A stretch of 64,000 nt of DNA from Numida meleagris (lineage: Eukaryota > Chordata > Aves > Galliformes > Numididae), in NCBI RefSeq assembly GCF_002078875.1, contig NC_034415.1, positions 25,259,413 to 25,323,412 on the forward strand, read 5' to 3'. The translations under genes and the position numbers were made by a program. Below are positions 48,883 through 62,720 of the stretch, in pieces. The stretch's first letter is position 1. Every line of letters starts with the position of its first letter. The notes beneath the pieces are model-generated. The model did not search any database. It was given only the letters and a program-made list of their open reading frames with translations, and was not told where the DNA came from.

Positions 48883-51800
48883 CATTGAACCCTTCAGCAC
48901 CTAATTCCAGAAGAACTTCATACCCACTTGGATTATTTTCACTGCTTTAGCTAAGAAACTCTTTTACAGGCTTCTCCCATTCACCCCCAGAGCTCCGCTC
49001 TCTTCCATCAAACTCAATGTCTGCAAGAAAAGGGGCCCTGATGAGCAAAACCAAACCATGGATGCGATGCCTGGAGTGTCCAAGCCCATCCCTACTCCAG
49101 GGCTGGGCTTAGTGCTGGCATTTGGCTGGAGAGGGATCGAGCTAATTCACGTCGGCGCAGGGGGCCGGCATGCCTGCACATTTGCATTTTATTAGATGGT
49201 AAATTCGCTCCGTGCTGGAAAGAAAACACAGTTCCTAGGGCATGCGTCTATAGATACATGCACACATATATGTATTTCCCACCTACACTGGATTTTTTCC
49301 CTTTTTTTGGTGCGATGACAATCTAGATCTCCATGTTTCGCTCCCAAACCTCGGCTCTCGGTTAACACAGCAACTCGGTACGCCAGCAGATGCCGTCTAA
49401 GCCTTTAAATCGCGCACTAATTGCACTAATTGAGCTAACAGTCTCTGTTTCGTCTCCCTACCCTGAGTCAACCAGCATCTTCTGGTACTGCTGTAGAGAT
49501 CCAAGCTGTTGACTGCAGTGTTATTTTGTCAGCCATTAAATGATTCATCAGAGTCATTAATTGATTTATTACTGCTGCCTGCAAGTATAGCTTTGCAAAT
49601 AAAGAATGATGTAGGTCAGAAGGCAATAGAAATTGGACAAAACAACACAGCCAGGAGCTGGATACTTAAATTATCTGTAGGAGCCCACTCACGGCAGCCC
49701 ACTGACATCGGGCTACAAGGGGGAAGAAGCAAGGAAAAAGTGCGATGTGCTGTGCAGCCAAACCCAGCACCACATCTGCCGGGATGCGCTGCCGGACCTC
49801 ACCGCCCTGGGGACACGGTGGTGACGGGGAGGTGACGGCCACCGCTGCTGCCACCAAGCTGGGTGCCTTCCCATGGTGCCTCCCAGCCGCAGGCAGTGCA
49901 CGGTGCAGTGGGATGCCGGGAGGACGGCTCCGGCCGGGCAGCGCGTACATCTTGTGCGGTGATGTGGGAAGTGGAGGCAGGACACGGCTCTTCCGAAAGC
50001 GCAGCGTAATCGCAGGCAGCGCATGAAATTCATGTGTGTTAATGCAGGAATACGAAGCCTCGGGGCAGAAGGCTTTAAATCTTGGTTAGTTTTTTCAGCT
50101 AAAATCTATCTGGGATGTAAAAGGGCTATTAAAACAGTCTTATTTTCTTAACCTAATCCTTCGGAAGAAGCCAGGTTATTCAACTCTATTAATTGCATTT
50201 AAAAGCGGAAGGGATGGGAGGTGGCACAGCCGCGCCGTGTGCCCTCACTCTCCCATCCCAATGCTCTGAGCTGCTTCGTGCCACCTCGGTGTCGCCGCAG
50301 CACGGGGACACCCAGCGACCTGCCACCCCATGCTGGCCCAGCTCCACTCTTCCATGTCAGAGGAGGGATGACAGAACGCGTCCTGTCGGGACAAGGACCA
50401 GGGTTTCATTTATTTTCCTGAACACGGAGCTGAGCTCCGTGCTGGGCTCGAGGGCTTGGCAGGAGCGGGTGCTGTGCGAGCCCCTCCCGGCGCCCGCCGG
50501 CTGCGGCGGTTTCCTGCCCCCCCGGCAGATTCAACCTGCGATCGGCATCCTCCCTGCGGCACCGCCCAGGCTGACGGCTGTGGGGCTGCTCAGACCTGAC
50601 GTGGCCTGGGAGCACAGCAGAGCAGAGCAGGACCTGCGGTCAAGGTTTGCAGCAGTGGCCAAGAAGTTAGGATACAGGAGCAACTCACATTTGCAGTCAC
50701 TCCACTTGCACGCTCGCAGTGTGCCCTGGGTAAGCCCTGGCATGAGCGCAGCCCTCTGGTGCAAGCACGCAGAGGTGGTGAGCACAGAGCTGTGAGCTGG
50801 TACCTACCCATCTGTTATTTATTATTTGGTGTGGAGGAAATAAACGAGCGCGCGGGTCAGGACTTAAGCAGGTCGTGTAAACAGGTACTACTGAATTAAA
50901 TTGGACTCCAGTTAAGCCTTTTCATCTCATTAAAGCTGCCTTCATCTCACACGGCGAGGTTTTAAATTTAATAACAGGACACTCCCACACCTCGCCGTAA
51001 CCTGATTAACGCCGGGGGACGGCAGCACAACGCCTGCGCCGCGGGGGTGGCTGTCTGCACATCCCCACCTTGGTGTGGCGGCAGCGTCTGAGCTGCCTCG
51101 ATGCGAAACCAAAAGCAGAAGCACGGCAGGGAGGCCAGGAGGATGCTGCTGGAGGTGGGGGCACCTGGGCATCCTCCCGGGTTCCCAGCTCACGGACACA
51201 ACCCTACATGGATAGAAGGCACTGGCTCCACGGGCGCCAGCTCTCTGCATTATGCAGCTCTGCTGTTTTGCCACGTCCCGTGTAGGGCTGCTGCCTTGTA
51301 ACTGTGGATCTGTAACAGGTTGCTGCCTCCTTGGAGGAATGCTTCAAAACTAAGCTGTGAGCAACAGCAAAATAGGTGCTCACATGATTTTCTCAACTTT
51401 CCCTTCCCGCATTTCCCAACGCGCTGAGCTCTGCTCCCTGGGACAGCTCCCACCGGTGCACACTCCTGGCACGTGCTGCCAGGGCTGAGCAGCAGCGAGG
51501 CCAGGTCTGGCTTAGTTGCACCCAGTGAGCTTGCTGTGATGCCTTGAAACCCATCGCCCAAGAGCACAGGGAAGGGGGGAGCGCACGGGGTGACTGCTGT
51601 CCCCGCTCCTCGAAAAAGAGAGAAACAAAACCCTACCCCGTATCTTCACATCTGAAGGCTAAGCTTTAAAAAAGATGCAAGAAAAAAAAAAAAAAGGCAA
51701 AACATTCAATGCTGTTCCAAGCTTATACAGTTTTTTTCTTCCCCCTTGTAAAGGATAATCTGAGACAGCAGCTCCAACAGAGCAGCTCCAGCCACAAAAC

Positions 51801-54800
51801 AATAGGATTTTAATCTCTTAAGTAGGCGGCCCCCTTATCCCCGGGAAGGAAACCCCTTCAGTCATTTACAAGTTTGTAAATAAGGATCTTGGTAGCATCT
51901 CGCGGACATCTGCTCCGCAATCCTGACAGTGTTACTGCTAACATTTACAAACATCCTTACGCAAACACACATCACTCTCTGCTGATCTTGCTTTATCTAA
52001 ATATATCCCAAGGAAATAACTTGGCAGGGCTGCAAAATTTCACAGCAACCGAATTAAAGGGGAGAAGGGGAAAAAAAAAAAAAAAAGTGGGGGGGGAGGA
52101 AAGGGATAAAAGCACGAGGTGCAGGAGGCTGAACACAGCCAGCCTTGGTTCTGTGTGCATGCAGAAAGGTGATGAAGGGGAACTTCTGGGAAGTTCAGCA
52201 GCAGGCTCCTGGCCTTGGTGTGGGCTCACAGAGCCTGCCTACTGCCCCATGGCTTGGCCGGACACCCCGCAATTAGCTGCTGTAAATACGCAGGTCTTAA
52301 TTACTAGCTATTCTCCTCTAATAATTCCAGCAACAGACATGCCAAGCTCTTTTCCAGCAATCGATACTATCCATTTGAGGGTCCACCTGCCAAAAAAGTT
52401 ATATAAAATAATTATATAAATTTTTCATTAGATAATGCAATTGCTTCGGACTATTAATCTACCGCCCATCCATCAGCGTGGGGTGCTCGGCTCCTCCGGT
52501 GGCCGCACTGCTGCAGGGGGAAGCAATCCGTACTTTCTCCCACATCACACACTTGGTTGCTCCCCCTGGATTTGCTCATGATGCCCTCACATGAGCTTTG
52601 CAGATAGCACCCAGACCAATGTTATGGGTTTCTTCTCTGAAAACAAAAGGTAAAAAGCGCCGGCAGCGACTCGACGGAGTTTGCAGCGAACTTGTGCGTC
52701 TTGGAGCAGATGGCCCAATGCTCCCCAGATTGAGTTCTCCTATTCGCCTGCCTTTGTAAAGCCAGAATTAAAGGAACACTTTAAGGAAAACCATCTCCAG
52801 CTGCTCCCAGCCCAGGGGCAAGCCACGCCAGGATTTGGGTAGAAAGAGCGAGATTCTGGGGCAAGGCTCCTCCAAAGACACGTTTCACCTCTAAGCCCAT
52901 CAGGACAGGGACCAGATCTTGTTTGTGACGTGCCACGCCGCTCTGACGCTATGTAAACATTAATAAACTGAAAGCATGCCACGCAGCTTTAATTTTCCCT
53001 TAAATCAGGAGGCTGTTGGCTTTGGCAGATAGGCTTCTGTTTCACAGCGCCTATACAAATCGCTGCTTCTGTTTTTTCTGCCTTGTTATAGTTTGAAATT
53101 GCCAAGTAAATTCTGGAAGGGGTTTTGAGCAAGGCAAGATTTAAATCGGTAATTTAATTGAAAAAGAAAAAAAAAGTAGATAATCCACGGCTTTAGAAAA
53201 ATGCCACACCGCTGCACCAGGTGCACTTAAGAGCAGAGCTTTAACTTGTCCCAGGGACGTAACCAACGACGAACAGGGACGCTGCCAATCTCTAGGCTAG
53301 ACAGCACACCACACTGTGCCTCCAGGGCATCCAGCGACAGGAGGGACAGCCACATGAAAGACGGGTGGTACATACTGGAAATCTTGTCAATTTTTTCTTA
53401 TTTTTGGCACTTTGCATTCCAACCGGCTGATCTTATCCATGACGCCCGGCCACCGCAAGGCAGCTTTAGCTGAACACCAAGGAGAACAGGAGAGGTTGGG
53501 TTGGAAGGGCAGCTAACCCTGACCCAAACCCCCTTGCCAGACCCCCGGTTGTGAGGTTTTTTTTTTGTGTGGTTTAGCAGGAAACAACGTCACCTCCACC
53601 AAAGCCAGCCACTTCCACGGCTGGGAGGCGGGACGCTCCCCCATCACAAAGCAGGACAGCCCCGCGCACCAACCCGACTTTGTGTATTATCTCCTGCCAC
53701 GGGGAAAGGGGAAATTAATGCAAATACTATGGACATTCTCCCATTCTTGTCGTGCATTTGAATGCCAAAATATCACATTTGCTTAAGCCTATTTTACTGC
53801 TAGCAGCTGGCTGTTATTATTCCCCAACACCAAAGGCAAGGGCGAGAGAGTCGGTCCCGAGCAGGTGAACGCCATCTGCCCGTCCCCGACAAGATGCCCG
53901 CTTCGCTAAGACAAAAAGCCGACGGCTCAGCAGTGGTGCTGTGCGGAGCCAAGGGCTGAACTCAGTGGCCCTCGTGGGTTCCCTCCAACCCTCACCAGCA
54001 GCACCCCAGAGCATCCCAAAGCCGGGTTTGGGCTGCGCGCCCTTCCCGCTCCTCCAGCACATCCTGCCCCGAGACGCTCCCCTGCAGCAGGACCCCGACA
54101 GGGCACATCCCCAACTTTTCCAGGGGAAGCCCACCAAAAGCTGTCTTCAAGCCAAGATGAGCACAGCTGCCCATTTCTGGTTTTTTCCACCATTTTTAAC
54201 GGCAGTTTGTTTATTACAGTTATTTGTAGGGGCTGCCCCAAAAAATACTGTTTCCCAGGTCCAGTAATTGCTCGAGGCGTTTGAAAATTAATAGAGCAGC
54301 TCGAGTGGAGGACAGGAGGAGTAAATCTGACGTAAGCTGCCGTGTAATTCAGCACGGCGTGCGCTCACGGGTGGCTTTCTTCACACCCTGCGGAGCCAGA
54401 GGCTAATGGAGCCTGGAGGCCGGTCAGCTCCCCAGCAACAGCACAGAGGGATTTTTCAGGTGAAGCGAAAGCATTTCATTTGCAGAGTGTTTGTAACTAT
54501 GTTAGGCGTGCTCTGCAGGAGGATACAAGGTACTCAGCCCTGGGACGGGGGCGGAATTCAGCATATAAATCTATGAAGGGAGTGGTGGTACATCCTCATC
54601 TGTGTACCAAAGACACACAACGATACTGAGGACAAATAATTACGGTCTTTCCTAGCTGCTCTTAGCCAAGGACAGCTTGTTTTCCACTTCTAAGGGAGGG
54701 AAAGAAGAGATGTCACACGCCAGCCGAGCTCCCAGCCCAGCACACCTGATGTAGACTGGGCAACTCCAGAGCTGCCAGGAAGGGGCTCTGATAGAAGTGC

Positions 54801-55877
54801 CTTTTGTTCATCAGTCACTATCTCTGCTCGCCAAACACTTTGGCGGGATGAAGCTTCAAGCTGCGTTTCCCTTACAGCTTACAAAATGTAATTAGTGCAC
54901 TTCTAAGAGAAACTCGTCCCTGTCCGAAGGTGGTTAATACAAACTCCTCATTTATGAACTGGGAGCTTTCTGAAGCAGGCACTGGAGGAGGTACTCTATA
55001 AAACCAGCATGCAAACCCCTGCCCCTTGACCCAACCATAAACTATTATGTGAGGCAGGAAAACTTAAAGTCTTGGGAGCATAAGAAAAAAATGCACTGCA
55101 GGCTTTCAGGCAGCAAAATGGGGAGGAACGATGCAAAAATGCCGGGTATCGCTGCAAGGTCTTATGCAGAGTTAAGAAAACCCTGCTGCAGAGTGGGTGG
55201 GCACGGGGTCCATCGGATTAACGGGGACAAGGGGCTGGGGTGATCCTGGCTGCTCCAAGGGACGAGGATGATGGATGGGGTGGTGACGGCGACGGGAGCT
55301 GCGCCCACAAGCAAGCAGCTATTTGGTAAGGATGGGGCTCTGGAGGCCACGAGCTGCTGGTGGAAGATTCCTGCTCAGGTTTTAACGCAATTTCAGTGCG
55401 CTGCCTGATAGCCATAAGGAAGAGCTGTTCCTCTGCATCACCGTCCTGGGAAAACTTCTGCCAGCAGCGGCGAGGAAGTGACATCAGGGCCGAGGGGCTT
55501 TTGTGCGCACAGCCCCCCGCCAAGCTGCACAAAGAGCCAGGAGCTTTCTAAAGGCTCCGTGGCAGGGAAGGGCCTCTCCATCTTCCCCCAGGCTCTGGCT
55601 TTTGTATGGCTCTCAGATCCATCAGCTTTGCTCGGAGCCCGGCCTCCTCTGCCTGCAGTGGCTGCAGATTTTACCTCCAGGTGAAAGCGGGGAGAGAGGA
55701 GGGAGCAGCGTGCATCGCGTGGTGGGGGCACGGGGAGAGCCGGGAGAAACAACAGAACGCGCTCGGAGGATGGATGGGTGACGGCTTGAAAAAAGTGCAT
55801 CGCCGAGGAGACGCTGGGGGCTCTGCCAAAAAGAAAAAAGTGTCTTCCCACTTGCAAAACAAGAGTTAATTATAGAA

Positions 55878-55900
55878 GAAAAAGAAAAAAAAAAAAAAAA
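55878..55900. repeat. Poly-A tract
   Basis: A-rich run, about 18 uninterrupted A, in the SSBP3 long intron. Confidence 0.75.
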
Positions 55901-58900
55901 GGAAGAGGAAAGCGTTAAAACCATCTGTGCCACAGGGAAGAGGCCGGGGCCGCGTGTGCAGGCGGCAGTGCCGACAGCTGTGCCGGAGCCGCCGGCACCG
56001 CAGGGACCGGGAACAGCGCGGGTCCCTTCCCGCACCCGCCCCGTCGGCAGGGCCACGGCACGGCGTCCCCCGGCCCACCTCGCCCCGTGCTAACCGCTGC
56101 ACAAATATTTACCTAGCTGGTTTTTAAACAAAACCGAAAAGCCAGAGAGTTTAAAGTCCACGTCCCGAACTGCTCCTGTCTCGCTCTCGCCTCGCAGTTG
56201 CGTTACCGCCGCCCGCGCTCCTGGCTTTTACAGAAATTCCTAGCAACTGGCTGAAATAGTACTCACAGTTCCTAAAGAAACAAGCCAAGCAATTAAGACC
56301 TTGCGTGATGTCGGCAGCCCGGTGCTACTGGATTTTAGAGGAGAGCGACGGCTCCTCCAACATCCTGAGCACACGGCGGGTACCGCGCCAGCAAAGGAAA
56401 ACCTGCACGATGCTCTCCCCTTTGGGGGAATGACTTTTTGGCAAATGATTCTGCTGGCAGAGGAGATGGAAGGGCCTGTTAGAGCTGGAGAGACGGGCGC
56501 GGAGCCACCGCTGCTGTGCCGCGTGGTACTGGGGACAGTGGGGCTGAACGATGCCTGAACATGCAACCAGCTCATTGCAGAGGAGACCTCATGCTGATGA
56601 GCTCGTATATAGATTCACCGCAGAAAATAATTAGCCATAATTAAGGGCTTCTGGTTTATGGCTCAAACAATTGTTTAAACAGCAGAGCCCTGTTCAAATT
56701 AAGTTCAGGACTTGCCAATAAATATTTCTTTACTGTGTTACAGCTTAGTTTCAAACTCCTGCTCCAAGCAGCCAGCCCTTGCTGCAGAGGGACCAACGCT
56801 GCTTTTCCTGTGAGGAAGCACAGAGCCATCGCAGACGTGCGAGCTGCTGGGCTGGACCCAGCACAAACCTGCTGGGGGCAAGAGGGAGGAGAGGAGGAGG
56901 ACAGCAGGAAAAAACCTGCTGGGGGCTGGAGAAGACACCAGCTGATGAACCACAGTAGAGTATGATGGTTTGGGGTGGGGACCGCAGCAATGGAGCAGTG
57001 CTCACCGTTCTGACGGGCATCCGAGATGCTCAGCACCGAATGGCAATGCCTTATCCAAATTCCTTAATAACTGGGAGATGCAAACAGTGAGGAAAGCAGC
57101 ATGACTCAAACCTACTCTCAGATAGACTGGTATTTTGGCTCAAACAGCAGAAGCAGCAGCTTCAGGCCCCTCCATGCAGTATCCACCATTGCATGTCCCC
57201 CCGCTCCCACCCCACCTGCAGCGCTCTCCCTATGGAGAACATATGGCACGTCGCACGCAATTAGAGACATAACGAGCAGAAATAATAAGCAAGTTTGGTT
57301 TCTCCTTCACCACGTGCTGCTCTTAGAAAGCTATTGCTCCTCGATCTTCAACACAAAGTCTAAAACATCACACTAGAATGAGTTCTTCAGCACTCATCGA
57401 TGGGAGCCCCAAACACCGAGCATTTCCTTTACCCTCCCCCCAAAATACCCTACCCTATTCCCAAATTTGCAGCAATGCACTCATTTTTCCTATCATCAGA
57501 CCAGGGAAGTCAACTCTAACTAGCACTGCCTCTCTTGCACCAGCTCATAGGTTTTGCATTTTGGGAAGACTGGGTAAAACAGAGTTAAATGTGAAGATCA
57601 ATATTCATATTGAGACAGCTTCTAATAGGTTTCAGTTGGTTAAGTAGCTTTGAGATTTTTGCCTTGAGATGCCACGCTGCAGGCATGGCCGTACACTGTC
57701 CAGATGCACTCAGAGGGTAATTTATAGAACTGTGCTCTCTGGAGTAAAGAGCCATTGAGGGAAATATCAGGTTAGTAGGGTAGCAAGGAGAAATCTGGTC
57801 TGGGTGAAAACCTGGAAGCTGCTTCGCAAAGCACGAACTGCAAAGTTTGTTTTCCCTTTTTCTACTAAAATCACCTCCATTAACCTTATGTAGATAGGGA
57901 GGGACCTGGAGGTGTGCCACAGTCCCCAGGGAGCCAAAGCCACCGCGGTCCTGCAGCCCTGAGCAAGCCAAAGCCACCACTAACTGAAGCCTGAGACATT
58001 GGGCAGCCTTACCTCTTTGCACCATAGCCCCTGCAGGAGGTGGCTCTTGGTGCAACTGCTCCTTTGGGAGAAGCTGGGTGGTAGGGATGGATGGAGCACA
58101 CGGAGTGACTCCAGGGCCAGAGATGCTCTGCCTCGGGTGGGTGAAGCCACAGTGATTTAGCACCTCAGAACAAACATCTACAGAATGCCTGTAAATCTGC
58201 CCAGCGAGGATGTTTCCCGAGAGCTGTTTTTAAGATGGATTACCTGAAATCAGGCCAAATTGGTCTCACCAGTTCAGCCCAGCACGGAAGAGCCTGGTAC
58301 AGGACAGGGGAATACCACGGATGGGGCAACCACTGGCAAGCGGAGATACAGGGATGGCAAAACCACTCTGCAAGGCCGGAGCAAGGCTCGCAGCCAGGGA
58401 AGAGAAGAAAGCTCAGAAACCCCTGGAAACTGATCCATGAGTCTACCCTCTTTAGGCCTGGGAGCATCCTCCTGTGTGCTGCTGTGCCCAAGGGGACCAC
58501 CAGCATCGGTGGCTGGGGCTTGTCGCGAGTGTCATCTAGGAGCGCTATGAGAAGCATATGCAGAAAATGACCGTACCATAAACCAACTCAACTTTATGAC
58601 ATGAACGTTTTAAGACGTAGCAAGAGCCTTTGTACTGTGGACATAACTGCAATATATCAGTTAGCGATCACTTACACCAAGATCTAGCACTCTAGATTTT
58701 GCAGCAAAGGCTGACTTAAAGACCCATATCAAATACATTATGATACCACTGCTTCCTGTTACCCATGCTGATGATTCAATTAATTTAAAAACAGCAGTGA
58801 AATTTAATTTCTCCATTAACCCTACAGTCCCCAACAACAGTGGACAAGGGAGAGAACAGCAGCCTGCCCAGGTTTGGCTGGGCCTGAGGGAATGGAAGGA

Positions 58901-60249
58901 AACGCAGATGTGAAATGAGTGAGACATGGGGAAACACCAGGCAGCACGAGGTCCCTTCTAACTCCTTTGCAGGAATAGCAGGAAAGATGGGACAAGGACC
59001 CAGCAAAGGACTGTAGAATAGCATCTTTGAAGTGTTTTAGCCAAAAAACGCTTTTGCACAAACAACTCACCCTTCAGCTGCCACTTTCTTTACGCTAGCA
59101 CAGCTCAAATTAAGCTGGAGAAAAACAAACGTGATACAGAGCGCAAGATGCCCTGGATGTCCATATCCTCCCCACCAGCCTTGACCTGCTGCCCACGGAT
59201 CGAGCAAAGGACAGCAATAACAGCATGAACACGAGCAAGGCGACTGAGCCACCATGGGATGTGCAGCCTCCTGCCTGCCGCAGAGCCACGGGAGCCTGCC
59301 CAGGTCTCGCCTCACAGGCATCGGTAGGGCTAAGGGTTAACGGAGACCATCGGAAGGAGCGTGAACTCAATGAAGGCAAGCTGTTCTTTTGGGGGGGATG
59401 GGGGAAAAGGTTGCCCTTTCAATATCTGCATTAATGGTTTCCATAAAGCGACCGCCTTCCGGATGGCCGAGCGCGCGTCCGCCCGCCTCAGTCCCCGGGT
59501 CAAGCGGGGCTCACCCGTGCCTTCCTGGGGCCGCAGAGCTCGCTGCGGAGGAACAGGCAGAAGCGACACGGCTGCCTGGCAAGCTTCCCTCCTTGACACG
59601 CAGCCGGAGAAGAATAGTCAGCCTAACCAGAGCCCTCCCATCTGCTTTTGTTTTCCAACGTGTGCTTCAGTCCCGGGCTCCGCTAAGCCCCTGAAGTCAG
59701 CGGGCATCTGTTCTCCTCCACCCATCGCAATCTGCCAGAGACTGCCACTCTGACAGCCATCAATCACACCGTAATGTGCTGACCACAAGACCCAGTGGGA
59801 CATAATTTTCAAGTCAAATGCAGCAGTTAGCATAAAATAAAGCACTGCCCTGTTTTTATGATTCTGCAGCTGCAGCTAGGGACTCTGTATGCAACAAAAG
59901 TGAGGGGGAAAAAAGGCACAGGAAAATGGCAATTCTACTCTTCTGAGTCATAACAATTATGACGTTGTGATAAGAAACGTTTTCTATGAATTTTTAAGTA
60001 CCAGTAATCCTGTTTTGCAATTGTCCCCTGGGAACAAGGCGACAGATTGAATGGGGCTGACAGTTATTTCCATCCTGACAAACACGGCTCCGACTCGCCG
60101 TCTCCTCCCTCGCCCTCCCTGCGCAATGCTCGGTGCAGAACTTCCCGGCCCCTTTCCAGCACACAGCCTCACGGACCCCCAGGAGCAGCGCTGCGTGGGG
60201 GTCTGCTCAGGCAGCCAAAAGGGCCAAGAGGGCCTCGGGGAGCACCAGG

Positions 60250-60496
60250 CCCAGAGCAGAGGAGGCTGAGGGGAGCCCTCATGGCGGCCGCAGCTCCTCA
60301 CAGGGAGCAAAGGGGCAGCGCTGAGCTCTGCTCTCTGGGGACAGCGACAGGGCCTGAGGGAACAGCATGGAGCTGTGTCAGGGGAGCTCAGGGACACTGC
60401 TCTCAGCCAGAGGGTTCGGGTGGCCCAGTGTGAAGCCGGAAGTTGGGCTGCACGATCCCTTCCAAGTCAGGACATCGTGTGACTCTGTGATGAGCT
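60250..60496 (+). repeat. CR1 LINE 3' fragment (sense), SSBP3 intron
   Basis: Internal CR1 text 'cagagcagaggaggctgagg' and 'gcagctcctcacagggagca', ending 'gggctgcacgatcccttcca' and 'gtgtgactctgtgatg'. An older, diverged copy of another subfamily. Confidence 0.82.
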
Positions 60497-61458
60497 GCTC
60501 TCAGCGCTCTCTTGCATCCACCAGCCCTGCAGAAGCAGAGCTGTCCACCCAGCACAAGCCAGACCCAAAGTCCGTATTTATTTGTACACCCACAAAGCTG
60601 CTCTCAGCTGTGCGCATGGGGAGGAACGGAGCGAAGTCCCTTTCGCACAAACGCATGCAACCCTTCCTTCAAAAAAGCTGCAGCTCTGAGTTATGAGGCA
60701 AGTCAAACGCTTTGGTCACCCCTGCTCCATCTGAGGCAGCGGCCCTTGCCTGGACCTGGGAAGATCGCCGGCGCCAAGCCAGGGTTGGTGCTCCACGTTT
60801 CAGAGTGCTTAAAAACGCAGTCGGCTGCCTTAAAACCCCACAGATTTACCTCACTGACATCGAGATGGACCACAAAAGGACGCAGGAAAAGGCACCTTTT
60901 CATTAGAGTACTTTAAAGCGGGAACAAAATCACCTCCTTTGTAAAACGTGCGCCAGCGTCAGAATCAGTGCACGCCAATGACTTTGTTTTGCAGGGAACC
61001 AGATAAATAATGGATGATGAAGGAGAGCTGCCTCAGCTCCGCTCTGGGCAGCCCTTCCCCATGCACTCAGCTTGCAGCCCCTGGGGCAGGCACCAGCCCC
61101 AGCTCTCACACCCTGACGCAGCAGTGGAGCCTTCTCCAGCAGCAGCCATGAAGAACTCAAAGATACGTCCATAAAAACCCAATAAAAAGGGAAAACTAAG
61201 TTTCCCCATCTCTCCCTGCACTCAGACCCGCTGCAGAGCCAGGACAATGGCAACACTCCCCACTCCCCTGCGCAAATAGGGCTGTGCTCCCTGCTCACCT
61301 ACAAAGGAAGCCTGGGCCTTTAAGCGTTATATAGCCAGAAGACATTAAAAACAGCCTGTCAATTTAGATGCAAATTTATTTTAGATGCGACAGAGGGCTT
61401 ACAAAAGAAGGTGCACTATATGCTGTTTTCTTCTGCTAACACTATTGTGATGTGGCTC

Positions 61459-61572
61459 CCAAGTGTATTAGAGCGTATTAGGATGGGTGACTGGGTAGCT
61501 CGTGGGATTGGTAATGGGATACTGAGACTTTCACCTCCAGGTCAGCCTCCGGTGCAAATCCAGCCCGGCTCA
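61459..61572 (+). repeat. Candidate ancient SINE-like block (5S/tRNA-type boxes)
   Basis: 61475-61491 (gtattaggatgggtgac) resembles 5S rRNA box C. It is followed by an A-box-like tagctcgtgg (61496-61505) and a B-box-like ggtgcaaatcc (61551-61561). The family assignment is inference; it could be an exapted conserved element. Confidence 0.4.
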
Positions 61573-62662
61573 GCAGCGATGGGAAACCTTCACAGTCCCA
61601 AGGCTGCTCAAGTTGGTGGATGTCAGAACGGGGCTGGTGCAGAAGTGTGGCCAGAACCACTACCACCACCAAACCCTGCTTTTCCACCAAGCAGCCCCAC
61701 GCCCTGTCTCCCTGCTCTCTCTTGCTGCACTCATCCACACTCTACCAGGCAAGTCATCCCTGGTGCTACATCCCTTCTTTCCTGCTTTGTTTCCCTTTGC
61801 TTTCCCCCAGCCCAGCACCCACAGAGATGCTGCCTGCAGAGGTGTGGTGCTTCCCTGCCTGTCACCTCTAAGCATTTTGGAAACGAGCAGGGCTGGTAAC
61901 GAGAACAAAACCTCTCATTTGCTTGGGCTTTGATTACACGGAGGTACGAAGTATATCACAGAAGCTGCCTGACAGGAGTTTTATTTAGGTCTTATTAATC
62001 TCACCAAAAACATTCACCGTGCTCTCTGCTTTCAGGCGAGAAAGATGCGGGCGCAGGACACACGGACACACCGCAATGCGCCCGGAACAGAGCCCTGCAC
62101 AACCCCACTCCCGGGGCAGCACCGAAACCATTTCTGCAGAAAGTTTGGCTCTGGCTGCTCTGGCCAATGGCGGGCGTCTCTTTAATCAATTCAAATCGCA
62201 TTTTCTGGAGATAAGTGTCACACTCTCAGCTGCCAATAAAAAGCAAGCTGGACAGCAGCAAAAAACCCCATGCGTGCTGCAAAGTCACCATGCAAGCTTG
62301 CAGGGTGATTATTTATAGCGTTTCCCTCTGCAAAAACCAAAAATAATTGTTCCAGCCCCGTTACCGAATTTTAGAATGCCCTGCCCAGGGGTAGCCACTG
62401 CACCCTGAGCTGCTCCCATCTGCTCCCCAGGGCTGCCCTTTGGGATGGTGTCTGCAGAGAGCCAGCTGCGTGCAGGGAAAGGTGTCGAGCGTGCCATCAG
62501 CATGGACAGTGTTTCAGGGACACGGGGCCGCAGTGAGGAGGCCTTGTTTTATGGATGTAACCTTACAGACAGGTCCATGGTGTTAAGCTGGGGCCCCAAG
62601 AAGGTCCCCACTAGCACATGGCCAGATAAAGCGCTCAGCCAAAAAACTGGCGTCGAACACTT

Positions 62663-62720
62663 GAATCACAGAATCGTAGGGGTTGGAAGGGACTAATCTC
62701 TGCCAATGTCTGACCATGCA
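62663..62720 (-). repeat. CR1 LINE 3' terminal fragment (antisense)
   Basis: 'gaatcacagaatcgtagggg' and 'ttggaagggacta': reversed CR1 tail and adjacent core; the rest is lost or too diverged to follow. Confidence 0.75.

Noticed and set aside
50193..50795. 200-codon open frame on plus in the SSBP3 intron
   Set aside because: GC-rich region, composition unlike a known protein, no recognisable domain, no intron-exon context.
53945..53990. Short CR1-like text ('cagtggccctcgtgggttcc')
   Set aside because: Too short and diverged to call safely as a separate repeat.
56865..56935. Repeated 'aacctgctggggg' at two sites about 60 bp apart
   Set aside because: A 13-bp direct repeat with unrelated intervening purine-rich sequence; likely chance or a trivial local duplication.
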